This document shows, one piece after another, positions 34,846-42,799 of a stretch of DNA of 64,000 nt. The stretch comes from Fibrobacter sp. (GTDB lineage Bacteria; Fibrobacterota; Chitinivibrionia; Chitinivibrionales; Chitinispirillaceae). How positions within the stretch are numbered: the first letter of the stretch is position 1; every line of letters begins with the position of its first letter. The notes under the pieces were generated by a model. The model did not search any database. It was not told the DNA's origin and was given only the letters and a program-made list of their open reading frames with translations. The stretch is from positions 1-64,000 of the forward strand of contig JAAZBG010000133.1 of assembly GCA_012513915.1 (NCBI GenBank). The letters are read 5' to 3'. The translations under genes and the position numbers were made by a program.

Positions 34846-34874
34846 TTGACAATATTAATCGTAAATAACATAAG
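34846..34874 (+). promoter_or_regulatory. Promoter-like site reading toward a structured RNA candidate
   Basis: A perfect -35 TTGACA (34846-34851), 17-nt spacer and CATAAG (34869-34874, 4 of 6 matches). A start near 34881 would coincide with the base of the inverted-repeat structure described next. No plus-strand gene follows; the next coding frames are on the other strand. Confidence 0.45.
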
Positions 34875-34880
34875 AAAAAA

Positions 34881-34997
34881 GGCTGCACTGACATATTGTT
34901 CCGCGGATTTGTTATAACAAGTCTGATAAAAGACCGGCGGAGCGGACTATGCACCCAAAACGGGTAACGGAATTTTCTGGCAATATGTCAACGTAGC
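34881..34997 (+). ncRNA. Candidate structured small RNA (no known family)
   Basis: The segment closes on itself: GCTGC (34882-34886) pairs with GTAGC (34993-34997), a symmetric AC/AC internal loop follows, then TGACATATTG (34889-34898) pairs perfectly with CAATATGTCA (34981-34990), then TTCCG (34899-34903) with CGGAA (34968-34972). Inside are the hairpin CGGATTTG-TTATAA-CAAGTCTG (8 bp, two G-U) and ACCC-AAAAC-GGGT. The G-U pairs only work on the plus strand, against the direction of both neighbouring genes. A good promoter sits just upstream. No U-run terminator is seen, and I do not recognise the fold as 6S, SRP, tmRNA or RNase P. Confidence 0.45.
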
Positions 34998-35007
34998 GTC
35001 CCGTTTA

Positions 35008-37917
35008 TCACCGGTTTAAAACACTCTGGATCACATTGTGAAACTCGCCGATACTATATGGTTTTGTGATAACACCTTTAAACCCGTATTCACTGAATTT
35101 AGCCATGATCGGATCATTGGAATAGCCGCTTGAAACTATTGCAACAATATCAGGGTCAATTTCAAGCAGTTTTTTCATCGTATCTTTTCCTCCCATTCCG
35201 GCAGGGATTGTAAGATCCAGAATCACCAGATCATACTTATTACCGCTTTCCAATGCTTTGGTATATTCAGTGATTGCCTGTTCTCCATTTTCCACAGCGG
35301 TAACCCTGTATCCCATATGCGTCAGTAGTTTCTCTGCAACACTTCGAATAACAATTTCATCGTCCATGATCAGGATACTATTCCTGATGGATGTCTTTTG
35401 GCTTGTAGACACCTTTTTTTCCTGTAGCTGTTTAAACGCCGGCAGGAAAATGTGAATTTGTGTACCCTTGCCTTCATCAGATTCTGCAAAAATATACCCG
35501 CGATGGCGTTTTAGAATTGAAAATGATGTCGTGAGTCCAAGGCCGGATCGTGATGGTTTTGTGGAAAAAAACGGATCAAAAATTTGTGAAAGCGTATTCT
35601 TGTCAATTCCACATCCGGTATCTGATATAATTATTTCGACATATCTACCATTATCAAGTGTTGCAGAACTGCTGATATCAGTGTTTCTCAGAAGAATGTT
35701 GATGACACCACCATCAGACATCGATTCTTTTGCATTAAGAACGACATTTTGAATAACCTGACTTATTTGCGATCTGTCAATTTCGACAGCACTGCTGTCC
35801 TGATCTGTTATTGTGTGCTTACAGTGTGAACCGGCAAGTGCAAGTGATGCAGCATCCCTGACAATAGAGACCAGTGTTTGTGCTTCCTTGACAGGCTCAC
35901 CTCCCTTTGAATAGGTGAGTAGTTGACTGGTTAATTCTTTTCCACGTTTAAGTGCATTTTCAACATCGTTAAATGTGGATACATCATCTGCATTGTTGTA
36001 TTTTAAGCGTATCAATGAAACTCCTGCCCAGATTGCGGTAAGAAGGTTATTGAAATCATGTGCTATTCCACCAGCAAGTATTCCGAGTGCTTCAAGTTTA
36101 TCTTTTTTGTAAAGCTCTTCTTCAAATTTGATTCTTTCTGTAAGATCGATTGCTATACCACATAAACCACTGAACTTCCCGTTACGCATCATTGGTGAAC
36201 TATGAATTTGAACTGGAAATTTTCTTCCGGATGAGTGAAGTCCGCTATATTCGGTTGTACTGGCAGTGGATGGAAAACGTTCAAGGGCGTTACGTACCTT
36301 TTCACGATCTTCGGATGCCATAAGATTAAATATTGAAAATTCATTGAGAGGTGTATTTTCAGAATAACCAAACATTTCAAAACCACGTTTGTTGGTAAAT
36401 ATAATGGTCCCGTTTTCGTTTGTTTCAAATACAGCTTCCGGAAGAAATTCGGTAAGCTCACGATACTTTTGTTCACTTGCGGCAAGTTCATTGCGAATTC
36501 TGATCAGGTTTGATATATCACGAAGGAATATCAGGTCACATGACATACTCTGAAAATTTATCTGTTTTTTTGAAACTGACAAATGATGCAGTTCTGTTTC
36601 TGTCTGCAAAGTGTATATAACATCACCATTGTTAGAATCATCTTTCTGTATGCCCGAGGAATCAGTCTCGAGCTGTTTTACAAAGTCACTTAGATTCGCA
36701 GGTGTTTTATTAGTACACTCCTGCATCCATTTACGAGCCTTATAGTTTGATGCGACAATTTTTCCTGTTGTTGTATCACATATCACAATCGCATCCGGGG
36801 CATGTTCAAAAAGCGTCTGAAATCTTTTTTCGGACAAATAGATATTGTCAGCCCATTCATTTAATCTGTAAAGTACAATAAGGCTTGCCAGAGTAAGAAT
36901 GATCAGAATAATTGCGAAGGTACATGCTATCCCGAATAATTTATTCCGGATTACCGGCGATTTGGGAGAAATTGATGTCAGGTACCAGTCAGGAATTTTC
37001 AGCGGGATCCTGATTATGTATGCATTCAGACTGTCAATCGGATACTTACCTGTTAAATCGTCGAGTTTTGTCAGTTGTTTTACAGGTTCTGCTCCAAACT
37101 GCCTGCTTTCAAGCAGTACCTTTGCAGTACTGTCAGTGAGGGGCAAAATTGATTTAAACAGATAGTTTTTGTTTTTTGACAGAAAAACAATTCCATATTT
37201 ATCAACAAGAAAGGTCGAACTGGTAAAATTGAAAATTGAATCAAGTCGTTTCATTTCGTCCTTGATTACAGCAACACCGATGATTTTACCGGCAGTATCT
37301 ATAATTGGAGCACTGCTGTAATACCCGCTACTTCCGGATGTAACACCCTGTGCAAAATACGATCCCTTATTGCCCTTGATTGCTGCCTGAAAATAGGGAC
37401 GAAAAGCGTAGTTCATTCCAACAAAACTCTGCGCGGTGTTTCTGTTTGATGAAGCAATGACATTTCCTGATGTGTCAAGAATGTATACAACTGCAGCGTC
37501 AAACGATGCCGTATGTAAATCAAGTCTGCGATTTGCCTGATTAAGCACGGATGTGTTGTTGTTTTGAAAGAGTTGCAGTATTGATGCTGACGAGGCCAGT
37601 GATGCGGCAGCTGCATCAATTTTCTCCAGATTGCTCTCAAATGCGGCTTTCAGGATATTCAATGAGTGCTCCGTATCATTTAATAAGTGTTTTTCTGCAT
37701 TCCTGCCCAGAATTTGTGTAAGGTACAATCCGCCTGCAAATACAATGGTCACAAGGGAAAAAATTACCGGCAGAATATTTTTTAAGAAAAACGACCTGAT
37801 ATCTCTGATTGGAGATTTTCTCTTAAGGTTAAGAAAAAAAAGTGAAAACGCTACTATTACGATAATAAATAGCAATATTGATACGCTGATATCTGATGGA
37901 ATAAAGAAACTGTTCAT
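35008..37917 (-). CDS. Hybrid sensor histidine kinase (Cache-PAS-PAS-HisKA-HATPase-REC)
   Basis: 969 residues. Transmembrane segments near 15-30 and 42-64 and again near 325-350 enclose a Cache-type sensing domain (YILDTSGNVIASS, YFAQGVTSGSSGYYSSAPI). Two PAS domains follow (about 365-475, 485-600). HisKA has phospho-acceptor His in LAGGIAHDFNNLL. HATPase has NVVLNAKESM, SDTGCGID and DPFFSTKPSRSGLGL. The C-terminal receiver (about 845-965) has the DD pair in LIMDDE, phospho-Asp in LVILDLTIPAGMGG and Lys in ITKPYS. No separate response regulator or output gene is adjacent, so its output is unknown. It looks fully functional. Confidence 0.93.
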   Translation of the reverse strand: MNSFFIPSDISVSILLFIIVIVAFSLFFLNLKRKSPIRDIRSFFLKNILPVIFSLVTIVFAGGLYLTQILGRNAEKHLLNDTEHSLNILKAAFESNLEKIDAAAASLASSASILQLFQNNNTSVLNQANRRLDLHTASFDAAVVYILDTSGNVIASSNRNTAQSFVGMNYAFRPYFQAAIKGNKGSYFAQGVTSGSSGYYSSAPIIDTAGKIIGVAVIKDEMKRLDSIFNFTSSTFLVDKYGIVFLSKNKNYLFKSILPLTDSTAKVLLESRQFGAEPVKQLTKLDDLTGKYPIDSLNAYIIRIPLKIPDWYLTSISPKSPVIRNKLFGIACTFAIILIILTLASLIVLYRLNEWADNIYLSEKRFQTLFEHAPDAIVICDTTTGKIVASNYKARKWMQECTNKTPANLSDFVKQLETDSSGIQKDDSNNGDVIYTLQTETELHHLSVSKKQINFQSMSCDLIFLRDISNLIRIRNELAASEQKYRELTEFLPEAVFETNENGTIIFTNKRGFEMFGYSENTPLNEFSIFNLMASEDREKVRNALERFPSTASTTEYSGLHSSGRKFPVQIHSSPMMRNGKFSGLCGIAIDLTERIKFEEELYKKDKLEALGILAGGIAHDFNNLLTAIWAGVSLIRLKYNNADDVSTFNDVENALKRGKELTSQLLTYSKGGEPVKEAQTLVSIVRDAASLALAGSHCKHTITDQDSSAVEIDRSQISQVIQNVVLNAKESMSDGGVINILLRNTDISSSATLDNGRYVEIIISDTGCGIDKNTLSQIFDPFFSTKPSRSGLGLTTSFSILKRHRGYIFAESDEGKGTQIHIFLPAFKQLQEKKVSTSQKTSIRNSILIMDDEIVIRSVAEKLLTHMGYRVTAVENGEQAITEYTKALESGNKYDLVILDLTIPAGMGGKDTMKKLLEIDPDIVAIVSSGYSNDPIMAKFSEYGFKGVITKPYSIGEFHNVIQSVLNR

Positions 37918-38008
37918 AATTGTAACGATTTAACCTGACGTGTGTGTGATTAAATACTGTTAAAGGTCAGAGAACTATGTGGTGTTGTCATGTTGCAATT
38001 ATTTATCA

Positions 38009-38037
38009 ATAATACGTCCTTATTCGATATATGTCAA
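38009..38037 (-). promoter_or_regulatory. Strong predicted promoter of the hybrid kinase gene
   Basis: On the minus strand, TTGACA (complement of 38032-38037), 17-nt spacer, TATTAT (complement of 38009-38014), about 90 nt before ATG 37917. The rest of the 37918-38351 divergent gap is AT-rich with no gene seen. Confidence 0.6.
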
Positions 38038-38351
38038 TAACTTAAAAAATGCTATACTATATCCTAATGTAAAATAATTCAGGAAAAGATCAATGCGTTA
38101 TATTCTATTGCGGATATCCGGAAAAAAAAATTAAAATTGAACTTTAAATAAAACAAAACGGTTGCTATGCTTCGGATATATGTTGATTTATATAAAAATT
38201 TCAATTCACCTGTCATACCACATTACAATTATCCCCCAGAGCACTTAATAGTTCAAATTAAGCAATTACATATTATTTCGTGACATGGTAACGTGAAAAA
38301 CGTATTTTTCTACTCTTTGACCAAGTTTGCCACTAAGGAGCTATTGAAAGC

Positions 38352-39614
38352 ATGTTATCAAAAACTCTTCCATTTTCAAATGAACAGTTGATAAATATTG
38401 TCTCAAAATACCCGACACCGTTTCATCTCTATGATGAAAAGGGTATTAAAAACAACATAGATCGTTTAATCCGGGCATTTTCCTGGAATCAAGGTTTTAA
38501 AGAGTATTTTGCAGTAAAAGCCGCACCAAATCCATTTCTGATGAAACTGTTGAAAGCAAAGGGCATTGGAGCAGACTGCAGTTCTTTGCCGGAGCTGATG
38601 CTTGCTGAAAAGTGTGGTATTACCGGTGAGAATATCATGTTTACATCAAATAACACCCCTGCAAATGAGTTTAAAAAGGCAAAAGAGCTGGGGGCTGTGA
38701 TCAACCTTGATGATATCACCCATATCGATTTCCTTGAGAAAACAGCAGGACTTCCAGAGCTGATCTGCATGCGTTACAACCCGGGACCGCTGCGTGCCGG
38801 CAATGCAATTATTGGAAATCCGGAAGAGGCAAAGTACGGATTCACCAAAGAGCAGCTCCTTGAGGGATACCGTATTCTTAAAAGTAAGGGTGTAAAACGT
38901 TTTGGACTTCACACAATGATAGCCTCCAATGAGCTTCATTCGCAGTACTTTGTTGACACGGCAACCATGCTGTTTGAACTTGCAGTTGAAATAAAGAATA
39001 AATTTGACATTTCACTTGAATTTGTCAATCTTGGCGGCGGATTCGGTATTCCTTACAGACCAGAGCAGCAGCCGGTTGATATCGAGTTTGTTGCGCAAAA
39101 TGTAAAAGCTGCATACGAAAAGATTGTCGTGCCTGCATCACTGCATCCGTTAAAGATATTTCTTGAATGCGGCCGTATGGTCACCGGTCCTTACGGATTT
39201 CTTGTAAGTAAGGTCATTCACGGGAAGAAAACCTATAAGAGTTATATTGGCCTTGATGCCTGTATGGCAAATCTTATGAGACCGGCCCTTTATGGCGCGT
39301 ATCATCATATTACGGTAGTTGGTAAAGAGAACGAACCGCATGATCAGGTGTGTGATGTGGTCGGGTCGCTTTGTGAAAACAATGATAAGTTTGCGATTAA
39401 CCGGAATCTGCCAAAAGTTGCCATTGGTGACATTTTCGTGATTCACGATGCCGGTGCGCATGGACACGCAATGGGATTTAATTATAATGGGAAATTGCGT
39501 TCAGCAGAATATCTGTTGCGTGAGTCCGGTGATGTCGTCGAGATACGCAGGGCTGAAACAGAAAAAGATTATTTTGCAACGCTTGATTTTGAAACACTAA
39601 AAGAATTTTCATAA
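38352..39614 (+). CDS. lysA: Diaminopimelate decarboxylase-type PLP enzyme
   Basis: A 420-residue alanine-racemase-fold (type III) PLP decarboxylase. The PLP lysine lies in FAVKAAPNPFLMKLL; GADCSSLPEL, LGGGFGIPY and ECGRMVTGPYG bind phosphate and substrate; CDVVGSLCENND and HDAGAHGHAMGFNYN are the C-terminal dimer active-site motifs. It would convert meso-DAP to lysine. Other members of the family act on arginine or carboxy-polyamines, but the CxxxxxLCE.ND pattern favours LysA. AAGGAG lies 13 nt before ATG, rather far. Downstream is AICAR formyltransferase after 117 bp. Confidence 0.85.
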   Translation: MLSKTLPFSNEQLINIVSKYPTPFHLYDEKGIKNNIDRLIRAFSWNQGFKEYFAVKAAPNPFLMKLLKAKGIGADCSSLPELMLAEKCGITGENIMFTSNNTPANEFKKAKELGAVINLDDITHIDFLEKTAGLPELICMRYNPGPLRAGNAIIGNPEEAKYGFTKEQLLEGYRILKSKGVKRFGLHTMIASNELHSQYFVDTATMLFELAVEIKNKFDISLEFVNLGGGFGIPYRPEQQPVDIEFVAQNVKAAYEKIVVPASLHPLKIFLECGRMVTGPYGFLVSKVIHGKKTYKSYIGLDACMANLMRPALYGAYHHITVVGKENEPHDQVCDVVGSLCENNDKFAINRNLPKVAIGDIFVIHDAGAHGHAMGFNYNGKLRSAEYLLRESGDVVEIRRAETEKDYFATLDFETLKEFS

Positions 39615-39731
39615 TAGTAAGCTTTGGCAGAAATGTACTCCTGATAGTCTGCACTTGACACGATTGAATAAATCAGATCGGCAGCCTGTCGGGAGGTGCA
39701 TGATGTAAATGCTTCAGGTACAGGAGTAATT

Positions 39732-40904
39732 GTGAGTAATGAAATTAAACTGCGCTACGGCTGTAATCCTCAACAGGCACCTGCCAGAATTTATACCAAT
39801 GCAGGCGCTCTCCCTTTAAAAGTGCTCAATGGAAGTCCGGGGTACATCAATCTTCTTGATGCATTAAACTCCTGGCAGCTTGTGCATGAGCTGAAAAAGG
39901 CTACATCACTTCCCGCAGCGGCATCATTTAAACACGTAAGTCCTGCAGGTGCGGCAGTGGGAGTACCATTGTCAAATGTACTCAAGGATGTTTATTTTGT
40001 CAATGATTGCGAACTCACACCGCTTGCAACCGCATACGCACGTGCCCGTGGTGCGGATCGTATGTCAAGCTTTGGTGACTGGGCAGCACTCAGTGAGCCA
40101 TGTGATGTTGCAACTGCAAAGCTTCTTAAACGTGAAGTTTCTGATGGCGTTATTGCACCGGGATTTGAACCGGGAGCTCTTGAAATACTAAAAGAGAAGA
40201 AAAAGGGCGGTTATGGTGTCGTTGAAATCGATCCGGATTTCACAGCTCCCGAAATGGAAACAAGAGAAGTTTTCGGTATTACCTTTGAACAGAAACGTAA
40301 CAACATCGTTATTGGTAAAGAGACACTTCAGAATATTGTTACAGAAAATAAAAATATTACTGATGATGCTATCCGCGATCTGATTATTGCGCAGATCACT
40401 CTGAAGTATACGCAATCAAATTCAGTGTGCTTTGTTCATGATGGTCAGGTGATCGGCGTTGGCGCAGGACAACAGTCTCGTGTTCATTGCACACGTCTTG
40501 CAGCAGCAAAAGCTGACAAATGGTTTTTACGTCAGCATGAGGCCGTTCTGAATCTTAAGTTCAGAGACAAAATCGGACGTCCGGACCGTGATAACGCGAT
40601 CGATCAGTTTCTTGAAGAATATCTGAGCCCGGCAGAGCTCTTTTCATGGCAGGAGAATTTTTTAACAGCTCCAGACAGACTTTCTGCTGATGAAAAAAGG
40701 GAATGGTTGAATCAAATGACAAATGTATCGCTTGGATCTGATGCATTTTTCCCGTTCCGCGACAATATCGACAGAGCACAACAGAGTGGCGTTAAATTTA
40801 TTGTTCAGCCAGGTGGTTCGGTACGCGATGATGTCGTCATTGATGCATGTAATGAATATGGAATGGCAATGGCGTATAGTAAACTACGTCTGTTTCATCA
40901 TTAA
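39732..40904 (+). CDS. Stand-alone AICAR formyltransferase (PurH C-terminal domain only)
   Basis: Residues match the transformylase half of PurH: start MxNEIKLRYGCNPQQ, catalytic Lys-His in FKHVSPAGAA, SFGDWAAL, YTQSNSVCFV, GVGAGQQSRVHCTRLA and VQPGGSVRDD. The IMP cyclohydrolase half that bacterial PurH normally carries at its N-terminus is absent, so a separate cyclohydrolase must exist if purines are made. GTG 39732 follows AGGAG by 5 nt; the frame extends to GTG 39696. It uses 10-formyl-THF to formylate AICAR in purine synthesis. Confidence 0.9.
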   Translation: MSNEIKLRYGCNPQQAPARIYTNAGALPLKVLNGSPGYINLLDALNSWQLVHELKKATSLPAAASFKHVSPAGAAVGVPLSNVLKDVYFVNDCELTPLATAYARARGADRMSSFGDWAALSEPCDVATAKLLKREVSDGVIAPGFEPGALEILKEKKKGGYGVVEIDPDFTAPEMETREVFGITFEQKRNNIVIGKETLQNIVTENKNITDDAIRDLIIAQITLKYTQSNSVCFVHDGQVIGVGAGQQSRVHCTRLAAAKADKWFLRQHEAVLNLKFRDKIGRPDRDNAIDQFLEEYLSPAELFSWQENFLTAPDRLSADEKREWLNQMTNVSLGSDAFFPFRDNIDRAQQSGVKFIVQPGGSVRDDVVIDACNEYGMAMAYSKLRLFHH

Positions 40905-40965
40905 TCCAGTAGTTGACATGATGGTAGTTGTATCGATCGTGCGTGGTTGAAATAACTTTATGGAG

Positions 40966-41087
40966 TGTAGTAATAAGGTTATTAAAGGCGATAGTAATAA
41001 GGTTATCAAAAGCGGTAGTAATAAGGTTATCAAAAGCGGTAGTAATAAGGTTATCAAAAGCGGTAGTAATAAGGTTATCGAGCGTAG
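40966..41087 (+). repeat. Five 24-bp tandem repeats between the AICAR formyltransferase gene and proS
   Basis: TAGTAATAAGGTTAT recurs at 40968, 40992, 41016, 41040 and 41064, exactly 24 bp apart. Units 2-4 read TAGTAATAAGGTTATCAAAAGCGG with few changes and the first is the most diverged. As 24 is a multiple of three, both strands show repetitive open frames (VIRLSKAV on plus, AFDNLITT on minus), which I regard as artefacts. It is not a CRISPR array, as the units abut without spacers. Confidence 0.9.
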
Positions 41088-41099
41088 TCGAGATAACGA
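41071..41099 (+). repeat. REP-like palindrome at the end of the tandem array
   Basis: GGTTATCGAGCGTAGTCGAGATAAC folds with TCGA/TCGA and GTTA/TAAC arms. It resembles the ...TCGAGCGxAGTCGAxA... palindromes that recur in many bacterial genomes and are associated with RAYT transposases. A degenerate second copy (TATCGATCGTGCGTGGTTGAAATAAC, about 40931-40956) lies at the other side of the array. Confidence 0.5.
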
Positions 41100-41115
41100 A
41101 AGGTAGTGAAAAAAA

Positions 41116-42651
41116 ATGGCAGCTCAAAATAAAAGTGCTGTAAAAACAGCAATCACCCCGACAAGGCTTGAGGATTATCCGGAGTGGTATCAGCAGGTTA
41201 TCAAAGCTGCTGATCTTGCCGAAAACTCGCCGGTACGTGGTTGTATGGTTATCAAACCCTGGGGATACATGCTCTGGGAAAATATCCAGCGTGCTCTTGA
41301 TGAAATGTTTAAAGAAACCGGACATAAAAATGCATATTTCCCCCTGTTTATTCCGAAAAGTTTTCTTGAGAAGGAAGCGGAGCATGTAGAGGGATTTGCA
41401 AAAGAGTGTGCAGTTGTAACACATCACAGACTCGAAGCGGGTCCGGATGGCAAGCTTATACCAGCGGGGGAACTTGAAGAGCCGCTTATTGTCCGTCCGA
41501 CATCAGAGACTATTATCGGTGCCATGTTTGCAAAATGGGTACAGTCCTACCGCGATCTTCCGCTCCTTATAAATCAATGGGCGAATGTTGTCAGATGGGA
41601 AATGCGTACACGTTTGTTTCTTCGTACTGCCGAGTTTCTCTGGCAGGAAGGACATACTGCACATGCGTCAAGCGAAGAAGCTGTTGACGAAACCATGAAA
41701 ATGCTTCATGTGTATGCAAAATTTGCAGAAGAATACATGGCAATGCCGGTGATTATGGGTGAAAAAACTGCCGGAGAACGTTTCCCCGGTGCAGTTTCAA
41801 CCTATTGCATTGAGGCCATGATGCAGGATCATAAAGCGCTTCAAGCCGGAACATCACATTTTCTTGGTCAGAATTTTTCAAAAGCATCAGATATCAAATA
41901 CCTTGACTCGAACGGAAAAGAGGAGTACGCCTGGACGACATCATGGGGTGTTTCAACACGGCTTATCGGCGGGCTTATCATGACGCACGGTGATGATGAT
42001 GGAATTATTGTACCGCCGCGTCTTGCACCATCACATATTGTAATACTTCCGATTATTCATGATAACGCAAGCGGTGCGGATGTGATTGAGTATTGTAATA
42101 ACCTCGCTGCTGAATTACGTAAGGTATTTTATCATGACAGAAAACTTGTTGTCGAAGTGGACACGCGCGAAGGACGCGGCGGCGATAAAGTCTGGTCATG
42201 GATTAAAAAAGGTATTCCAATTTATCTTGAAATCGGCCCTCGTGATATTGCAAATAACTCAGTATTTGTAGGTCGCCGTGATAAAAGCCGAAAAGAACGC
42301 TATGGTCAGTCACGGACTGAATTTGTTGCGACAATTGAAACCGTACTTGATGATATTCAGCGGTTGTTGTTTGAAAATGCTAAAAAATTCCGTGATGACA
42401 ACATGAAAATCATCGATAACAAGGATGATTTTTATGCTTTCTTTACACCACAGAATAAGGATAAACCCGAAATTCACGGTGGATTTGCAGTAAGTCATTG
42501 GAACGGGTCGTCAGAAGTAGAGAAAATTGTAAAGAATGATCTTAATGTCACAATCAGATGCATACCGCTTGATTCAAAACCGGAAAACGGAAAATGTATC
42601 ATTACCGGGGAACCATCAGAACGCCGTGTAATATGGGCTAAATCGTACTGA
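41116..42651 (+). CDS. proS: Prolyl-tRNA synthetase (class IIc, eukaryote/archaea-like ProS type 3)
   Basis: 511 residues with class II motifs: motif 1 region RGCMVIKPWGYMLWENIQ, PLFIPKSF, motif 2 VVRWEMRTRLFLRTAEFLWQ, and motif 3 GVSTRLIGGLIMTHGDDDG. There is an anticodon-binding domain after about residue 290 and a C-terminal zinc-ribbon-like tail (CIPLD...GKCIITGEPSERRVIWAKSY). The HTAHASxEEA segment and the absence of the ~180-residue YbaK insert mark the shorter archaeal/eukaryotic type. It charges tRNA-Pro. ATG 41116 follows the repeat array with GGTAGTGAAAAAA as a weak ribosome site. Confidence 0.95.
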   Translation: MAAQNKSAVKTAITPTRLEDYPEWYQQVIKAADLAENSPVRGCMVIKPWGYMLWENIQRALDEMFKETGHKNAYFPLFIPKSFLEKEAEHVEGFAKECAVVTHHRLEAGPDGKLIPAGELEEPLIVRPTSETIIGAMFAKWVQSYRDLPLLINQWANVVRWEMRTRLFLRTAEFLWQEGHTAHASSEEAVDETMKMLHVYAKFAEEYMAMPVIMGEKTAGERFPGAVSTYCIEAMMQDHKALQAGTSHFLGQNFSKASDIKYLDSNGKEEYAWTTSWGVSTRLIGGLIMTHGDDDGIIVPPRLAPSHIVILPIIHDNASGADVIEYCNNLAAELRKVFYHDRKLVVEVDTREGRGGDKVWSWIKKGIPIYLEIGPRDIANNSVFVGRRDKSRKERYGQSRTEFVATIETVLDDIQRLLFENAKKFRDDNMKIIDNKDDFYAFFTPQNKDKPEIHGGFAVSHWNGSSEVEKIVKNDLNVTIRCIPLDSKPENGKCIITGEPSERRVIWAKSY

Positions 42652-42720
42652 TAGTGATCAATGACAATACTACGGTAATGTTAATATTGATTTTTCCTGA
42701 TTGAAATATCTGAATTATTG

Positions 42721-42747
42721 ACCAGTCCTTTTCCAAAAAGGACTGGT
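42721..42747 (+). terminator. Perfect 12-bp hairpin after proS
   Basis: ACCAGTCCTTTT-CCA-AAAAGGACTGGT is a perfect stem with a 3-nt loop, 69 nt after the proS stop. There is no T-run behind it, so it may be a processing or stability hairpin and not a true terminator. It would block an ATG at 42752, supporting the later start of the next gene. Confidence 0.5.
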
Positions 42748-42799
42748 TGGTATGAGTGTTTGTTTTCTGGATGCAGTTTATACCGATGAAAGGTGTGTC

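Noticed and set aside
40966-41087. Possible CRISPR array
   Set aside because: The units are contiguous 24-mers with no spacers and no cas genes nearby.
40928-41143. Plus-strand 71-codon frame with VIRLSKAV repeats
   Set aside because: Same repeat artefact, overlapping the proS start.
40837-41427. Minus-strand 196-codon frame with AFDNLITT repeats
   Set aside because: It is produced by the 24-bp tandem DNA repeat and lies across the starts and ends of real plus-strand genes; no ribosome site or family.
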